Shown here: piece after piece, positions 27,882 through 37,069 of the stretch
Layout: each line of letters opens with the position of its first letter
Numbering within the stretch: the stretch's first letter is position 1
Assembly (NCBI RefSeq): GCF_015207105.1
Contig: NZ_JADEXO010000032.1
Span: 1 to 52,921 of the forward strand
Reading direction: 5' to 3'
Length of the DNA stretch: 52,921 nucleotides
Origin: a cf. Phormidesmis sp. LEGE 11477
GTDB lineage: Bacteria; Cyanobacteriota; Cyanobacteriia; Phormidesmidales; Phormidesmidaceae
Notes under the pieces: model-generated
Databases searched by the model: none
The model's input: only the letters and a program-made list of their open reading frames with translations
Told to the model about the DNA's origin: nothing
Program-made: the position numbers and the translations under genes

Positions 27882-27908
27882 GGCAGGGTGGATGAGAGCC
27901 ACCCTGCC
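27882..27908 (-). other. GC-rich hairpin between psaA2 and psaB2
   Basis: GGCAGGGTGG at 27882-27891 is fully complementary to CCACCCTGCC at 27899-27908, with a 7-base loop. It starts 15 bp after the psaA2 stop. No T-run follows on the minus strand, so it is not a classical terminator. It is better explained as an mRNA processing or 3'-end stabilising element between the two cistrons. Confidence 0.7.
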
Positions 27909-27923
27909 CGTCTGTTTGTCTCG

Positions 27924-30272
27924 CTAGCCAATCGCGGCCATCCTGGCTAAGAAGAACGCCCAGGTTGTGACGATGCTGCCCAGCAAATAGTGAGCGGCTC
28001 CGACGGCTCTACCTTGGGTAATGCTCAGTGCCCGAGGCTGAATTGCGGTCGTAATTCTCAGCTTGTTGTGGGCCCACACAATCGATTCGATCAGCTCTTG
28101 CCAGTAGCCACGACCGCTAAACAAGAACATCAGGCTGAAGGCAAAGACAAAGTGCCCCGCTAGAAACATCAGCCCGTAAGCCGACAGCGCCGAGCCGTAG
28201 GAGCTAATTACCTGGGTGGCCTGCGCCCACAAAAAGTCTCGCAGCCAGCCGTTGATGGTAATAGATGATTGAGCAAAATTACCGCCCGTCAGATGGGAAA
28301 CCGTGCCATTGGCGTCTACCGTCCCCCAGACATCTGACTGCATTTTCCAAAAGAAGTGGAAGATAACAATGGCAATCGAGTTGTACATCCAGAACAGGCC
28401 AAGGAAGACATGATCCCAAGCAGAGACTTGACAGGTGCCACCTCGACCGGGGCCATCACAGGGAAAGCGGAAGCCTAGCTCTGATTTATCAGGAATCAGC
28501 CTAGAGTTACGAGCAAATAGAACGCCTTTTAGAAGGACCAGCACGGTAACGTGAATCGTGAAAGCGTGAATATGATGGATTAGAAAGTCAGCCGTCCCGA
28601 GCGAGATTGGCATCATCGCTACTTTGCCACCAACGGCCACTATGCCACCGCCAAAGGCATAGCTCGCCGGACTAACCACGCCTGGCGCAGTCGTACCCAC
28701 CCCTGATAGGGCAATGTTCTGGATACCCCCGAGCGCGTTGCCCAAGGGCTCTGCCGCCTGCATGCTACCCACTGCCATAGTCTGAATATGCTGTACCCAC
28801 TGGGCAAAGATAGGCTGCAGTTGAATGCCCGTATCTGAGAACATATCCTGAGGTCGGCCAAAGGCTCGCATGGTGTCGTTGTGACAGTAGATTGCAAAGC
28901 TATGAAAGCCTAGGAACTGACAGACCCAAACCAGATGAGAGATAATTGCATCCCGGTGACGCAGCACTCTATCTAGAACATTGTTGACATTTTCAGCGGG
29001 GTCGTAGTCGCGCACCAGAAAGATGCCAGCATGCGCCGCCGCACCCACAATCAAGAATCCACCAATCCACATATGGTGAGTGAATAGAGAGGTCACCGTA
29101 CCGTAGTCTGTCGCCAAATACGGATAAGGCGGCATCGAATACATATGCTGGGCCACGATAATGCTCAATGAGCCCATCATTGCCAGGTTGATTGCAAGCT
29201 GCGCGTGCCAGGAGGTGGTGAGTACCTCAAACAGCCCTTTGTGACCCACTGGGCCAATGAAGCTCAAGAACGGCAGCATCTTTGGGTATCTGGCATCTTC
29301 TAGCATGGTTCTGATGTCATGACCGATACCCCAGTTGGTGCGATACATGTGGCCAGCGAAGATAAAGAGAACTGCGATCGCCACATGATGGTGGGCAATA
29401 TCAGTCATCCACAGGCCGCCAGTCACCGGATTTAGCCCGCCGTTGAAGGTAAGAAAATCGCTGTAGGCCGCCCAGTTGAGCGTAAAGAACGGTTTGATAC
29501 CTTGGGCAAAGCTTGGGTAAAGCTCTGCCATAAACGCTTTATCCAAAATAAATTCGTGCGGCAATGGAATATCTTGGGGCGCTACGCCTGCATCCAACAG
29601 TTTGTTTGTAGGTAGCGCCACATGGATCAGATGTCCTGCCCAGCCCAAGCTGCCTAGACCGAGAAGCCCGGCTAGGTGGTGATTGAGCATCGACTGCACG
29701 TTTTGAAACCATTCCAGCTTGGGCGATCGCACATGGTAGTGAAACCAGCCAGCAAAGATCATCAGCGCCGCCATCACCAACGCGCCAATCGCGGTGCAAT
29801 AGAGCTGGAATTCATTCGTGAAGCCTTCTCCACGCCACATCTGAAAGAGCCCCGAGGTAATTTGAATGCCTCTAAAGCCCCCGCCCATATCGCCGTTGAG
29901 AATATCCTGTCCAACTAAAGGCCACACCACCTGGGCACTAGGTCGAATGTGGGTAGGATCGGCCATCCAAGACGAAAAGTTGGAAAAGCGAGCACCGTGA
30001 AAGTACATGCCGCTCAGCCAGACAAAGACCACCGCTAGATGGCCGAAATGAGCAGAAAATATCTTGCGAGAGATATCTTGTAAATCGTTGGTATGCGAGT
30101 CAAAATCATGGGCATCGGCATGGAGGTTCCAAATCCAAGTGGTGGTTTTGGGTCCTCTCGCTAACGTACGATCAAAATGTCCCGGTTTTGCCCACTTCTC
30201 AAAAGAAGTCGGTATTGGACTTTGTTCGGTTGAAGCGCTAGCCTGATTCCTCTTCGGAGGACTGGCGGTCAT
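27924..30272 (-). CDS. psaA: Photosystem I core protein A1 (far-red PsaA paralog)
   Basis: The 782-residue protein is full-length PsaA with the usual membrane helices. The Fx ligands are C605 and C614 in [18 protein letters not shown]. The lumenal loop at about residues 498-560 is Gly/Ala/Val-rich ([16 protein letters not shown], then a [10 protein letters not shown] segment). PsaA carries half of the P700 dimer and one branch of cofactors. As psaA2 of the FaRLiP cluster it serves the far-red PSI. The N-terminus is followed by a normal [10 protein letters not shown] segment. It lies 71 bp after chlF, in the same direction and with a strong GGAGAG ribosome site, so the two are probably co-transcribed. 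Confidence 0.96.
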   Translation of the reverse strand: MTASPPKRNQASASTEQSPIPTSFEKWAKPGHFDRTLARGPKTTTWIWNLHADAHDFDSHTNDLQDISRKIFSAHFGHLAVVFVWLSGMYFHGARFSNFSSWMADPTHIRPSAQVVWPLVGQDILNGDMGGGFRGIQITSGLFQMWRGEGFTNEFQLYCTAIGALVMAALMIFAGWFHYHVRSPKLEWFQNVQSMLNHHLAGLLGLGSLGWAGHLIHVALPTNKLLDAGVAPQDIPLPHEFILDKAFMAELYPSFAQGIKPFFTLNWAAYSDFLTFNGGLNPVTGGLWMTDIAHHHVAIAVLFIFAGHMYRTNWGIGHDIRTMLEDARYPKMLPFLSFIGPVGHKGLFEVLTTSWHAQLAINLAMMGSLSIIVAQHMYSMPPYPYLATDYGTVTSLFTHHMWIGGFLIVGAAAHAGIFLVRDYDPAENVNNVLDRVLRHRDAIISHLVWVCQFLGFHSFAIYCHNDTMRAFGRPQDMFSDTGIQLQPIFAQWVQHIQTMAVGSMQAAEPLGNALGGIQNIALSGVGTTAPGVVSPASYAFGGGIVAVGGKVAMMPISLGTADFLIHHIHAFTIHVTVLVLLKGVLFARNSRLIPDKSELGFRFPCDGPGRGGTCQVSAWDHVFLGLFWMYNSIAIVIFHFFWKMQSDVWGTVDANGTVSHLTGGNFAQSSITINGWLRDFLWAQATQVISSYGSALSAYGLMFLAGHFVFAFSLMFLFSGRGYWQELIESIVWAHNKLRITTAIQPRALSITQGRAVGAAHYLLGSIVTTWAFFLARMAAIG

Positions 30273-30343
30273 GAGAACTCTCCTTTTTGAAAATAAACAA
30301 ACTTAATCGAAGATCGATTACCTAAAACTGAGCAAGGTCGAAG

Positions 30344-31618
30344 TCAAGAGCGAGGACTGAGCAGATTCGCAGCCGAATCTGCACCAACTGGCTCGACGAA
30401 CTCAGAAAGCTCGAACTCAGAAAATCTAGACTCAAAAAACCTAGGTTCAGAAAACCTGGGCGGGGTCTTTTCACCCACGGTGTGAATTCCAAGATTTGCT
30501 TGAGCCACAACATCAGACCAAGTAGGCACAACAGTTTTCTTAACTGAGATATGCGAGGGCAACTCAAAAGAAAGCCGATCGAAATCAAAGGCTGCTAGAT
30601 CCACGCCAATCGCCGCCGACCAGATGCCTGCTACCGGCAAGGCCGCCAAACAAAAATGAACAGCTCTAGAGCTATTGAATTTTGCCCCCCGCCACAGCAG
30701 AGTCTGCTGATAGGCCTGAGCATGTTCAAAACTGTATGTTTTAGTTTTCTTTGGCCTGTGGCTATTAGTCGCTTTTTTGGCCGCTTTTTTGGCTACCGTT
30801 TGGGTAGGGGGACGACACACGGTTGAAGTCACCAGAGAGCCGTGAACCGCACACAGCAGCGCCCCACCCAACACCCCAATCACTCCCATCTGATGCAGCG
30901 GACTAGCCAAAATATTATGGTCGGCCTGAAACTGCATCATAAAAGTGAACGTGCCTGAGATGCCAAGGGGCATTCCCGACGCAAACCCTCCTTGTCCTAT
31001 GGGATAAACCAATAGAACCGAGACAGATGCGGCAACAGGAGCAGTAAACGCCAGCGAAATCCAAGGACGCATCTTCAGGCGATAGCTCAACTCCCACTCT
31101 CTATCCTGGTAGCTGATGATGCCAATGATGAAATGCAGGACAATGAGCTGATAGGGCCCACCGTTGATTAGCCACTCATCTAAAGAAGCCGCTTCCCAAA
31201 TCGGATAGAAGTGCAAACCAATTGCAGCAGACGTGGGAACAACCGCTGCCGTAATCAGATTGTTGCCGTCGAGTAGAGAGCCTGAAACCATACGTCCGGT
31301 TCCATCCATGTCAACCGCAGGCGCAGCAATAATTGCCAGCACAAAGACAATGGCCGCTGTGGCTAAGGTCGGAATAGCCAACATTCCAAACCAGCCAATA
31401 TAGATTCGATTTTCAGTACTAGTTACCCATCGACAGAAGCGCTCCCAAGGGGATAGTGGCTGAGAAGAGGGCCAGAGCGATTCGGCATTTCTGATAGCGT
31501 TTTTGGCGCTAGGGTCAGTACTGATTAAAGGACTTTCGAGATCGACCGCCTGGACTGGGTCGAACGGCTGTTCAAATCCCTCCAGAGAGCTTGTTCTACC
31601 AAAGCCAGTTTGTATCAT
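30344..31618 (-). CDS. chlF: Chlorophyll f synthase, a D1-like (super-rogue PsbA) protein
   Basis: The 424-residue protein has the D1 fold but lacks the water-splitting site. The YQD (Q171, D172) before REWELSYR is the QD pair tied to Chl f formation, where D1 has Met-Gly. Tyr205 (TyrZ), His234 (D1 His190), His242 (D1 His198), and the iron ligands His259 and His321 are kept. The D1 Asp170 position is Ser214, Glu189 is Asp233, and the His332/Glu333/His337/Asp342 tail is absent. It has an N-terminal extension and a basic D-E loop ([17 protein letters not shown]). The C-terminal tail after residue ~345 is rich in FSE/RFSEFE repeats. It is the first gene of the psaA2-psaB2 unit. Confidence 0.95.
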   Translation of the reverse strand: MIQTGFGRTSSLEGFEQPFDPVQAVDLESPLISTDPSAKNAIRNAESLWPSSQPLSPWERFCRWVTSTENRIYIGWFGMLAIPTLATAAIVFVLAIIAAPAVDMDGTGRMVSGSLLDGNNLITAAVVPTSAAIGLHFYPIWEAASLDEWLINGGPYQLIVLHFIIGIISYQDREWELSYRLKMRPWISLAFTAPVAASVSVLLVYPIGQGGFASGMPLGISGTFTFMMQFQADHNILASPLHQMGVIGVLGGALLCAVHGSLVTSTVCRPPTQTVAKKAAKKATNSHRPKKTKTYSFEHAQAYQQTLLWRGAKFNSSRAVHFCLAALPVAGIWSAAIGVDLAAFDFDRLSFELPSHISVKKTVVPTWSDVVAQANLGIHTVGEKTPPRFSEPRFFESRFSEFELSEFVEPVGADSAANLLSPRS

Positions 31619-31688
31619 CTCATTTTTCCCTCGTCTTTTTCGGGGGTGCTAAACGGTTGATCAACCTATCCCGATTGATGTCGTTCAG

Positions 31689-31723
31689 ATTAGAGAGGAA
31701 AAATGGAGAACCAATGGAGAACC
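31689..31723 (-). promoter_or_regulatory. Putative chlF promoter with tandem 11-bp operator repeat
   Basis: AATGGAGAACC occurs twice in direct tandem at 31702-31712 and 31713-31723 (GGTTCTCCATT twice on the minus strand). On the minus strand a -10-like TCTAAT lies at 31689-31694, 7 bp past the repeat, so the repeat covers the -35 position. OmpR/PhoB-type activators bind direct repeats of about 11-bp period in this place. RfpB has that kind of DNA-binding domain. The site lies about 84-105 bp before the chlF start. Binding by RfpB is inferred. Confidence 0.55.
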
Positions 31724-31801
31724 TGTTTGCCTTCGCAAAAAGTTACATGGATCACATTTTTACGCGCTTCATTTTCTTTATGCGCTCTGCAGCAAGTAGC
31801 A

Positions 31802-31845
31802 TAAAAAAACAACAAAGGCAGATGAACTGAAGTGCCTTTGTTGTT
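31802..31845 (-). terminator. Intrinsic terminator of the diiron-protein gene
   Basis: AACAACAAAGGCA at 31808-31820 is an exact complement of TGCCTTTGTTGTT at 31833-31845, with a 12-base loop. On the minus strand the stem runs into a T-run (GTTTTTTTAT), a clear Rho-independent terminator. It ends the transcript of the gene at 31977-32825 and separates it from the chlF promoter. Confidence 0.88.
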
Positions 31846-31976
31846 CAATTTAGGTATTATCTGATTTTTGTTGATCTATGCCTATGGCGCTGTACTCGAC
31901 CAACTAGGCTAGGCTGTTAGCACAGCGTAGATTCCTGTCTACATAGGCCCATGACTATCCTTGACTATGTCGATAA

Positions 31977-32825
31977 TCATACAGAGACAAGTACTCTCCC
32001 TTCGTTTTCAGCTAGCTTCATCTGAGCATCCCAGAAGTGAACCCATAGATTGCAGTATTCTTCGCACATAGCTTCGACATTTGCATACTGATCAGAAGAG
32101 AGAGATTGCATAAGCACGTACCAAAGGTCGTCCTCATGGGTATCATCATCACCTTCAGACTCGTCGTCATCGCTGGCACCATGAACCATGTAATATCCTT
32201 TTGAGGTGTCAACGCCTACTGTTTTTGCATTCTCACGAAGCGGCGCGCTGAAAAGAACAACAACCCTCTCCCCGGCTGCAAGCAAACTAACCACTTCTGA
32301 AAGATCTTTATACGAACTCTCTAAAAAGCTTCGTAGTTTGCAAGAAACCTCGCTAGGCTGATACTGCTCTCTTTCGATACGGCCAATTCCAAGCTCATCA
32401 AGCACTTCTTCGTAGAGCGGATAGTGAGCACCTAGCGCGCTGCCTCGATAATAGCCAGCACTGTCAACGCCTGGCTTAAATCCAAACTCATCTAGCGTGT
32501 TTAGCGTCAGTAAAAACCGAGCGTACATCTTTACCCCAGACTCAAGGTCTGGTTCGAGCTGCTTTGTTTGTACTTGAGCCATCAGCAGAGCATCCGTAAA
32601 TATCTGTACGATAGCGTGGCGATACTCTAAGTGAATCTGACGAATTGCCTCTAGGTCGAACTTGGAGTTGTTCAAAGCTTCGATAGCTGGATGCTGAGTA
32701 ACCGGATGCCGTCCAATACGCTGACGCAAGCGGTTTAAGAACTTGCTGTTTTGTTCCCACCGTTCGTTTGAAACGCTTCCTCTCAAAAGATCTCTAGCTG
32801 ACTGACGCGGGTTATTTAATTGCAT
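31977..32825 (-). CDS. Heme-oxygenase-like diiron protein (HDO/iron-containing redox enzyme type)
   Basis: The 282-residue protein resembles the iron-containing redox enzymes of the heme-oxygenase-like diiron fold. Likely ligand pattern: HLEYRH (E67, H70), LDEFGF (D112, E113), AHYPLYEEVLDELG (H134), then H215 and H230 in an unusual Asp/Glu-rich stretch (DDDESEGDDDTHEDDLW), and a late EYCNLWVHFWD. HDO enzymes use O2 for oxidations such as C-C cleavage, N-oxygenation or decarboxylation. No signal peptide or membrane segment is seen. It is on the chlF strand but has its own terminator. The substrate is unknown, and the acidic insertion is odd for the family. Confidence 0.6.
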   Translation of the reverse strand: MQLNNPRQSARDLLRGSVSNERWEQNSKFLNRLRQRIGRHPVTQHPAIEALNNSKFDLEAIRQIHLEYRHAIVQIFTDALLMAQVQTKQLEPDLESGVKMYARFLLTLNTLDEFGFKPGVDSAGYYRGSALGAHYPLYEEVLDELGIGRIEREQYQPSEVSCKLRSFLESSYKDLSEVVSLLAAGERVVVLFSAPLRENAKTVGVDTSKGYYMVHGASDDDESEGDDDTHEDDLWYVLMQSLSSDQYANVEAMCEEYCNLWVHFWDAQMKLAENEGRVLVSV

Positions 32826-33297
32826 TGTTCGGTAATCTCTGATAAATACTGCAGGTGAACCTACTTACGTAATTGCGGGTTCTTCTATATTGAATAGTAA
32901 AATTTATGAAAAAACAGTAAGGTTTTATAATAATTACCTAAATATGTTTAGAAACATTTTGAACAGCAAATAATCGCGCATTAAACAATAGCAATCACAC
33001 TGAGTTTTTTTAGTGTAGGTGTCTCTTTTGTATCGTTATTTGCGTGATTGTGCTGAATTTATAAGCTAAGTCAATTGTCGTAGGCTGCTTTGTACTCAGC
33101 TTACTCTGACTAGGAATATACCGATGGATGTGACTATATCTTTCGTGTTTATTCGTTATGCTCTAACCATTTACTCAACTAAATTAAACACAGCATTTCA
33201 CAGATGCCGCTAATGAAATCGAGTCGTGAAGCGGGCAACTAGAATGAATAAAGGTATTTCGCTTTGCTAATAGAACTGATATTAGGCGGCGTATGAC
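32826..33297. other. AT-rich intergenic region, no gene seen
   Basis: This 472-bp stretch between the diiron-protein gene and the YqhA-like gene is AT-rich. It holds no open frame with coding character. Several TATAAT/TAATAAT-type stretches near 32910-32950 could be promoters of the diiron gene, but no clear -35/-10 pair stands out. A weak 5-bp ACACT/AGTGT pairing flanks a T-run near 33000. Confidence 0.5.
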
Positions 33298-33885
33298 CTA
33301 TTGAGTTCTCTTTGATTGATTGAAAGGTTCTTCTTTATTTATTTGAGATCGGTTGTTGTTAGTTACTTCATGCATTTTTGTATACTGCAGCTGTAAGAGA
33401 TAGCTGCTGACAGAAATTAGCAGGATGGCAAGCGCGCCGTAAGCTAGGTCGCTAGCTTGATTGAGCTCTAGTCCCAACATTCTCTTGAACAGGCTAACAA
33501 TAAGAGCAACTACAATCACCTGCACCAACTTACTTTTTAACTCTTCTAAAGACTCACTTTGTAGAATGTTGACTTCGTGCTCAAACTTGACGTCGATTTC
33601 GGAAATAAACAGTTCATAGATGCCTAGCGCGAAAATAAGAAGAACAATACCAATTAGATAGTGATCTACGCCGCCAATAATGTAGGAAACTATTCTGTTG
33701 GTAACTTCACCTTCTGGATCGGTTATATCAAATCTCAAACTGAAGCCTGCCCAGATGTCTAGTGTGCCGATGATGAAAAATTTGACTGCGCTAAGCAGGC
33801 TGAAGATGACGGGCAATAGCACAAAGAACCTGAAGTTCCAGATGATCGTCTCAAAGGCAATCTCTAATTTTTTGGATGGTCTCAT
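33298..33885 (-). CDS. YqhA (UPF0114) family membrane protein
   Basis: The protein of 195 residues (from ATG 33885; a GTG six codons upstream is possible) matches the YqhA family. It has about four membrane helices, an ETIIWNFRFFVLLPVIFSLL opening, a YLIGIVLLIFALGIYELFISEID segment near the middle, and a final pair of helices after ELKSKLVQVIVVALIV. The family is of unknown function, found in bacterial inner membranes. The C-terminus is polar and charged. It stands alone between two large gaps. Confidence 0.82.
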   Translation of the reverse strand: MRPSKKLEIAFETIIWNFRFFVLLPVIFSLLSAVKFFIIGTLDIWAGFSLRFDITDPEGEVTNRIVSYIIGGVDHYLIGIVLLIFALGIYELFISEIDVKFEHEVNILQSESLEELKSKLVQVIVVALIVSLFKRMLGLELNQASDLAYGALAILLISVSSYLLQLQYTKMHEVTNNNRSQINKEEPFNQSKRTQ

Positions 33886-34191
33886 AGGCTCTCTTGACGT
33901 CACTATGTGTGTCTAGGCATATCTAAACTAGGCGCGTCTAGCTGGGGAGATTAGCTAGACGATATACGATTGAACCATACTGCGCTGTGGCGTGGGTCTA
34001 CGCTCAGAGGTATAAGCGCAATTAAGCCGCAGCAGCTAGCCACTAGAAAGCAGTGGTGCGAACTGGCACAGCTAATGTTGAGACATATGGACAGGCTAAG
34101 TTTGATAGGTGTATAGCCGCAAAATCACGAGATATATGTACTCGTACTGTGTCTTGCGGCTCTTTTGTTTATAGATCCGTCTTGTTCCGCC
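33886..34191. other. Intergenic region between divergent genes, no gene seen
   Basis: This roughly 300-bp region separates the YqhA-like gene (minus) from the collagen-like gene (plus), so it should hold both promoters. I saw no strong -35/-10 pair, repeat or RNA gene. Confidence 0.4.
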
Positions 34192-35913
34192 ATGCGTCCT
34201 TCTCGATTTCGATCTTTTTTAGCGACTGCGCTTGTTGTGGCTTTTTTGGTTGGCCTGGCAGGCTATGACATGCCCGTAGATGCTAACTATCCCAGCTATG
34301 CTTCAGAGCATGACTTTTCAGAGCGCGGCTTTGGTCATGGCTGGGGTGGCCAGCAAGCTTGGGGAAATCACCACGGTCGCTACCGGCTGACCGAACGTAG
34401 GCATGGCTATTTTGTCTTTGGGGTGGATGGGCGTGACGGACGAGAGGGTAGAAGTGGGCGGGCAGCCTCAGATAAAGCAGATAGAACTATTGATCTGGTA
34501 AATCTGGCTGCGCCTGAGGCTGCCTATGATTTTTCAGGCGATGATGGTGAGCCGGGCGAAGACGGCATGCCGGGCGAGCTGGCTAGAAGCTGCCAGGTAC
34601 CCTATCGACCGGCCTATTCGCTGATCGGTGCTGATGGCGGCAATGGTGGCAGTGGCGGCAGCGGCGGGGATGGCGGTAATGGCAGCGATGTCTCGATCTA
34701 TTATGAGGATGTGGCGGCGCTAAGGCAGGTGGCGATCGCAAACTCAGGCGGTAGCGGTGGCCGCGCCGGACGAGGAGATTTGGGAGCGGATGGCTGCGAG
34801 TGTATTGAACCTGCCTGGGTCGTCAAGTTTTGCGAATGGGAAGTCTGGCGGCGACGCAATCCGATAGAAGGTCAAACTGAAGACCCGGAATGGGAATACG
34901 CCGCTAGAAAAGTCGCTCCCTGTTCAGGGGTGAGACATGTAGATATACGAGAGCATGTGCCGCCCGTAGAGAACCGTGACTATGTTCCGAGTGGATACTC
35001 AAGATATGCCGACGACTATCGCTATGACCTTCGCTATCAAGGCGTTTCGCAGACTAGAAGTTTTGGCTGTGAGGATGGCGATCGCGGTGAATCTGGCTCG
35101 GACGGACAGGATGGTGCGAATGGCCGCTACGGTAGCTTTCGCCTGATTCCCCGCGCTGACATTCCTCAAGAGAGAATTGAGTACAGTGGCCCACTGAGCG
35201 CTCAGCTCGGTCAAACGGTTGAGCTAGTCAAAAATATCTGGGAGCAAAGAACGGGCTTGCGATCGCTCCTGAGTCCGGCTTCTGATATTCCTGATAGCTA
35301 CACGTACTTGAAATCAACTGAACGGCCAAAGTATCGTCTAGAGTGGGCGGCAGCGGCAACGCCAGAGAGTCTAGGCGTGGTGGATGTGAGTACGAGCGTC
35401 GCGGCTCGATCGATCGGCGACCACGCCGTGCTGACTCTCAACATTCCCGGCACGCTGGACTATAGCTTGAGTGAAGAATCTGGCGTGCAGGTAGCCAAGA
35501 TCACAGGCGGGTTTTCGCCGACTCGGGTAGAGTCTTTTGAGCTAGAGCGCGTCTCTGCTAAAGATGGAGAAAGTCAGCTTGTCTTAGTGGACAAAGGAGA
35601 CTTACGCAATCTGCTGCCTCGAACAGAGATTGAAGTAGCGCTGCTGACCAAGCAGTCGGCTAGCGGGCTGACGACGGAAACTTATCAGCCTCGCAATGAA
35701 GCTACTTTCGTCCTCAGAAAAGGGACAGAACCGATTAACTTTACCAATCTCAATGTGGCTGGCAACGTCTACACTTTTGATTTGGGCAGACGGTTTGGCC
35801 CCTGGCTCAAACCAGGCTATGAGGCGCTGTATCAGGTGAAGATTCAACAGACCACCAACAGCGGCACGGTCTATACGCAAACGGAAGAAATTCCTTTTCA
35901 GGTAGATGTATAG
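34192..35913 (+). CDS. Secreted collagen-like Gly-Xaa-Yaa protein
   Basis: The 573-residue protein starts at ATG 34192, followed by a signal peptide (about residues 1-28: FLATALVVAFLVGLAG). The sequence then has several collagen-like or Gly-rich stretches: GVDGRDGREGRSGR (~78), GDDGEPGEDGMPGEL (~117), a GGNGGSGGSGGDGGNG run (~150) and GDRGESGSDGQDGANGRYG (~300). Between them lie Cys/Trp/Pro-rich parts. The C-terminal ~270 residues look like beta-sandwich repeats (LTLNIPGTLDYS, ELERV, LVDKGDL). It is probably an extracellular matrix or sheath protein. An in-frame TTG upstream would add 9 residues. Confidence 0.75.
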   Translation: MRPSRFRSFLATALVVAFLVGLAGYDMPVDANYPSYASEHDFSERGFGHGWGGQQAWGNHHGRYRLTERRHGYFVFGVDGRDGREGRSGRAASDKADRTIDLVNLAAPEAAYDFSGDDGEPGEDGMPGELARSCQVPYRPAYSLIGADGGNGGSGGSGGDGGNGSDVSIYYEDVAALRQVAIANSGGSGGRAGRGDLGADGCECIEPAWVVKFCEWEVWRRRNPIEGQTEDPEWEYAARKVAPCSGVRHVDIREHVPPVENRDYVPSGYSRYADDYRYDLRYQGVSQTRSFGCEDGDRGESGSDGQDGANGRYGSFRLIPRADIPQERIEYSGPLSAQLGQTVELVKNIWEQRTGLRSLLSPASDIPDSYTYLKSTERPKYRLEWAAAATPESLGVVDVSTSVAARSIGDHAVLTLNIPGTLDYSLSEESGVQVAKITGGFSPTRVESFELERVSAKDGESQLVLVDKGDLRNLLPRTEIEVALLTKQSASGLTTETYQPRNEATFVLRKGTEPINFTNLNVAGNVYTFDLGRRFGPWLKPGYEALYQVKIQQTTNSGTVYTQTEEIPFQVDV

Positions 35914-36058
35914 CAAACAGCGGTATTCATTTTGCTGCCTGCTATACAATAGCGAGCGGATTGCTATACCAAAGCCCCGTAGCAGCCTACGCTTAAACCT
36001 TCGCCTTTACCAGGACAAAGTTCAGTGCTTAGCGGCCTTCTAAACCTTTTATCAGCTT

Positions 36059-37051
36059 ATGAAGATTGCCTTTTTCAGCGCTAAGCCCTACGACAAACAG
36101 TCTTTTGAGACGGCTAACCGAGCCTTTAACCACGATCTCACTTTTTTTGAGTCTCGCTTAACCCCTAAGACAGCGGCCCTAGCGGCTGGATTTCCAGCCG
36201 TGTGTGTCTTTATCAATGATGAACTCAGCGAAGACACGTTACGAGAAATTGTTGCAAACGAAACCCAGCTAATTGCCCTGCGCTGCGCTGGATTTAACAA
36301 CGTAGATCTCGATATCGCCACAGCACTGAATCTGAAAGTTGTCAGAGTCCCGGCCTATTCACCACATGCTGTGGCTGAGCATGCTGTTGGGCTAATAATG
36401 ATGCTCAACCGTAAACTATACAAAGCTTACAACCGAGTTAGAGAAGGTAACTTCGCTCTACAGGGTCTGCTGGGTTTCGATCTGCACGGCAAAAACATCG
36501 GTGTGGTGGGCACAGGTAAAATTGGTGAATGCTTTGCCCGGATTATGAATGGGTTTGGCTGCAATCTGCTGGCTTATGACGTGCGGGAAAATCCGGCTCT
36601 CGTAGAATTAGGCACTCAGTATGTAGAGCTGCCAACTTTGCTGGCTCAATCTGATGTAATTTCTTTGCACTGTCCGCTGCTGCCCGACACCTACCACATG
36701 ATCGATGAAGAGAGCATACGCCAGATGAAACCTGGAACTATGCTAATTAATACCAGCCGAGGGGGCCTGATCGATACTAAAGCTGCTATCAGCGCACTCA
36801 AGTCCGGCCAGCTTGGACACTTGGGTATCGATGTCTACGAAGATGAAGGCAGCTTGTTCTTTCAAGATCTCTCTGACACGGTTATTCAAGACGATGTTTT
36901 TCAGCTACTGCAATCATTTCCTAACGTAGTGATTACAGCGCATCAAGGGTTCTTTACCCAAGAAGCGCTGACTAACATCGCGAACACAACCCTAGCGAAC
37001 ATCCGCGATATTGAAACCGGAAACGCCTGCGAGAATGAAGTGAGTCTGTAA
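36059..37051 (+). CDS. D-lactate dehydrogenase (2-hydroxyacid dehydrogenase)
   Basis: The 330-residue protein is a D-isomer-specific 2-hydroxyacid dehydrogenase of the LdhA type. It has the NAD-binding GVVGTGKIG at about residues 148-156, the Arg in NTSRGGLID (~235), and the catalytic His in TAHQGFFTQEA (~300); the DVYEDEG segment supplies the acidic residue. It reduces pyruvate to D-lactate with NADH in fermentation, which cyanobacteria use in the dark. The length is normal. It is monocistronic and is followed by a MITE-like element. Confidence 0.92.
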   Translation: MKIAFFSAKPYDKQSFETANRAFNHDLTFFESRLTPKTAALAAGFPAVCVFINDELSEDTLREIVANETQLIALRCAGFNNVDLDIATALNLKVVRVPAYSPHAVAEHAVGLIMMLNRKLYKAYNRVREGNFALQGLLGFDLHGKNIGVVGTGKIGECFARIMNGFGCNLLAYDVRENPALVELGTQYVELPTLLAQSDVISLHCPLLPDTYHMIDEESIRQMKPGTMLINTSRGGLIDTKAAISALKSGQLGHLGIDVYEDEGSLFFQDLSDTVIQDDVFQLLQSFPNVVITAHQGFFTQEALTNIANTTLANIRDIETGNACENEVSL

Positions 37052-37069
37052 GCAAATGTGCTATTACAA

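Noticed and set aside
31591-31830. Open frame on the plus strand over the chlF promoter
   Set aside because: It spans the chlF start, the tandem repeat and a terminator arm and has no coding character.
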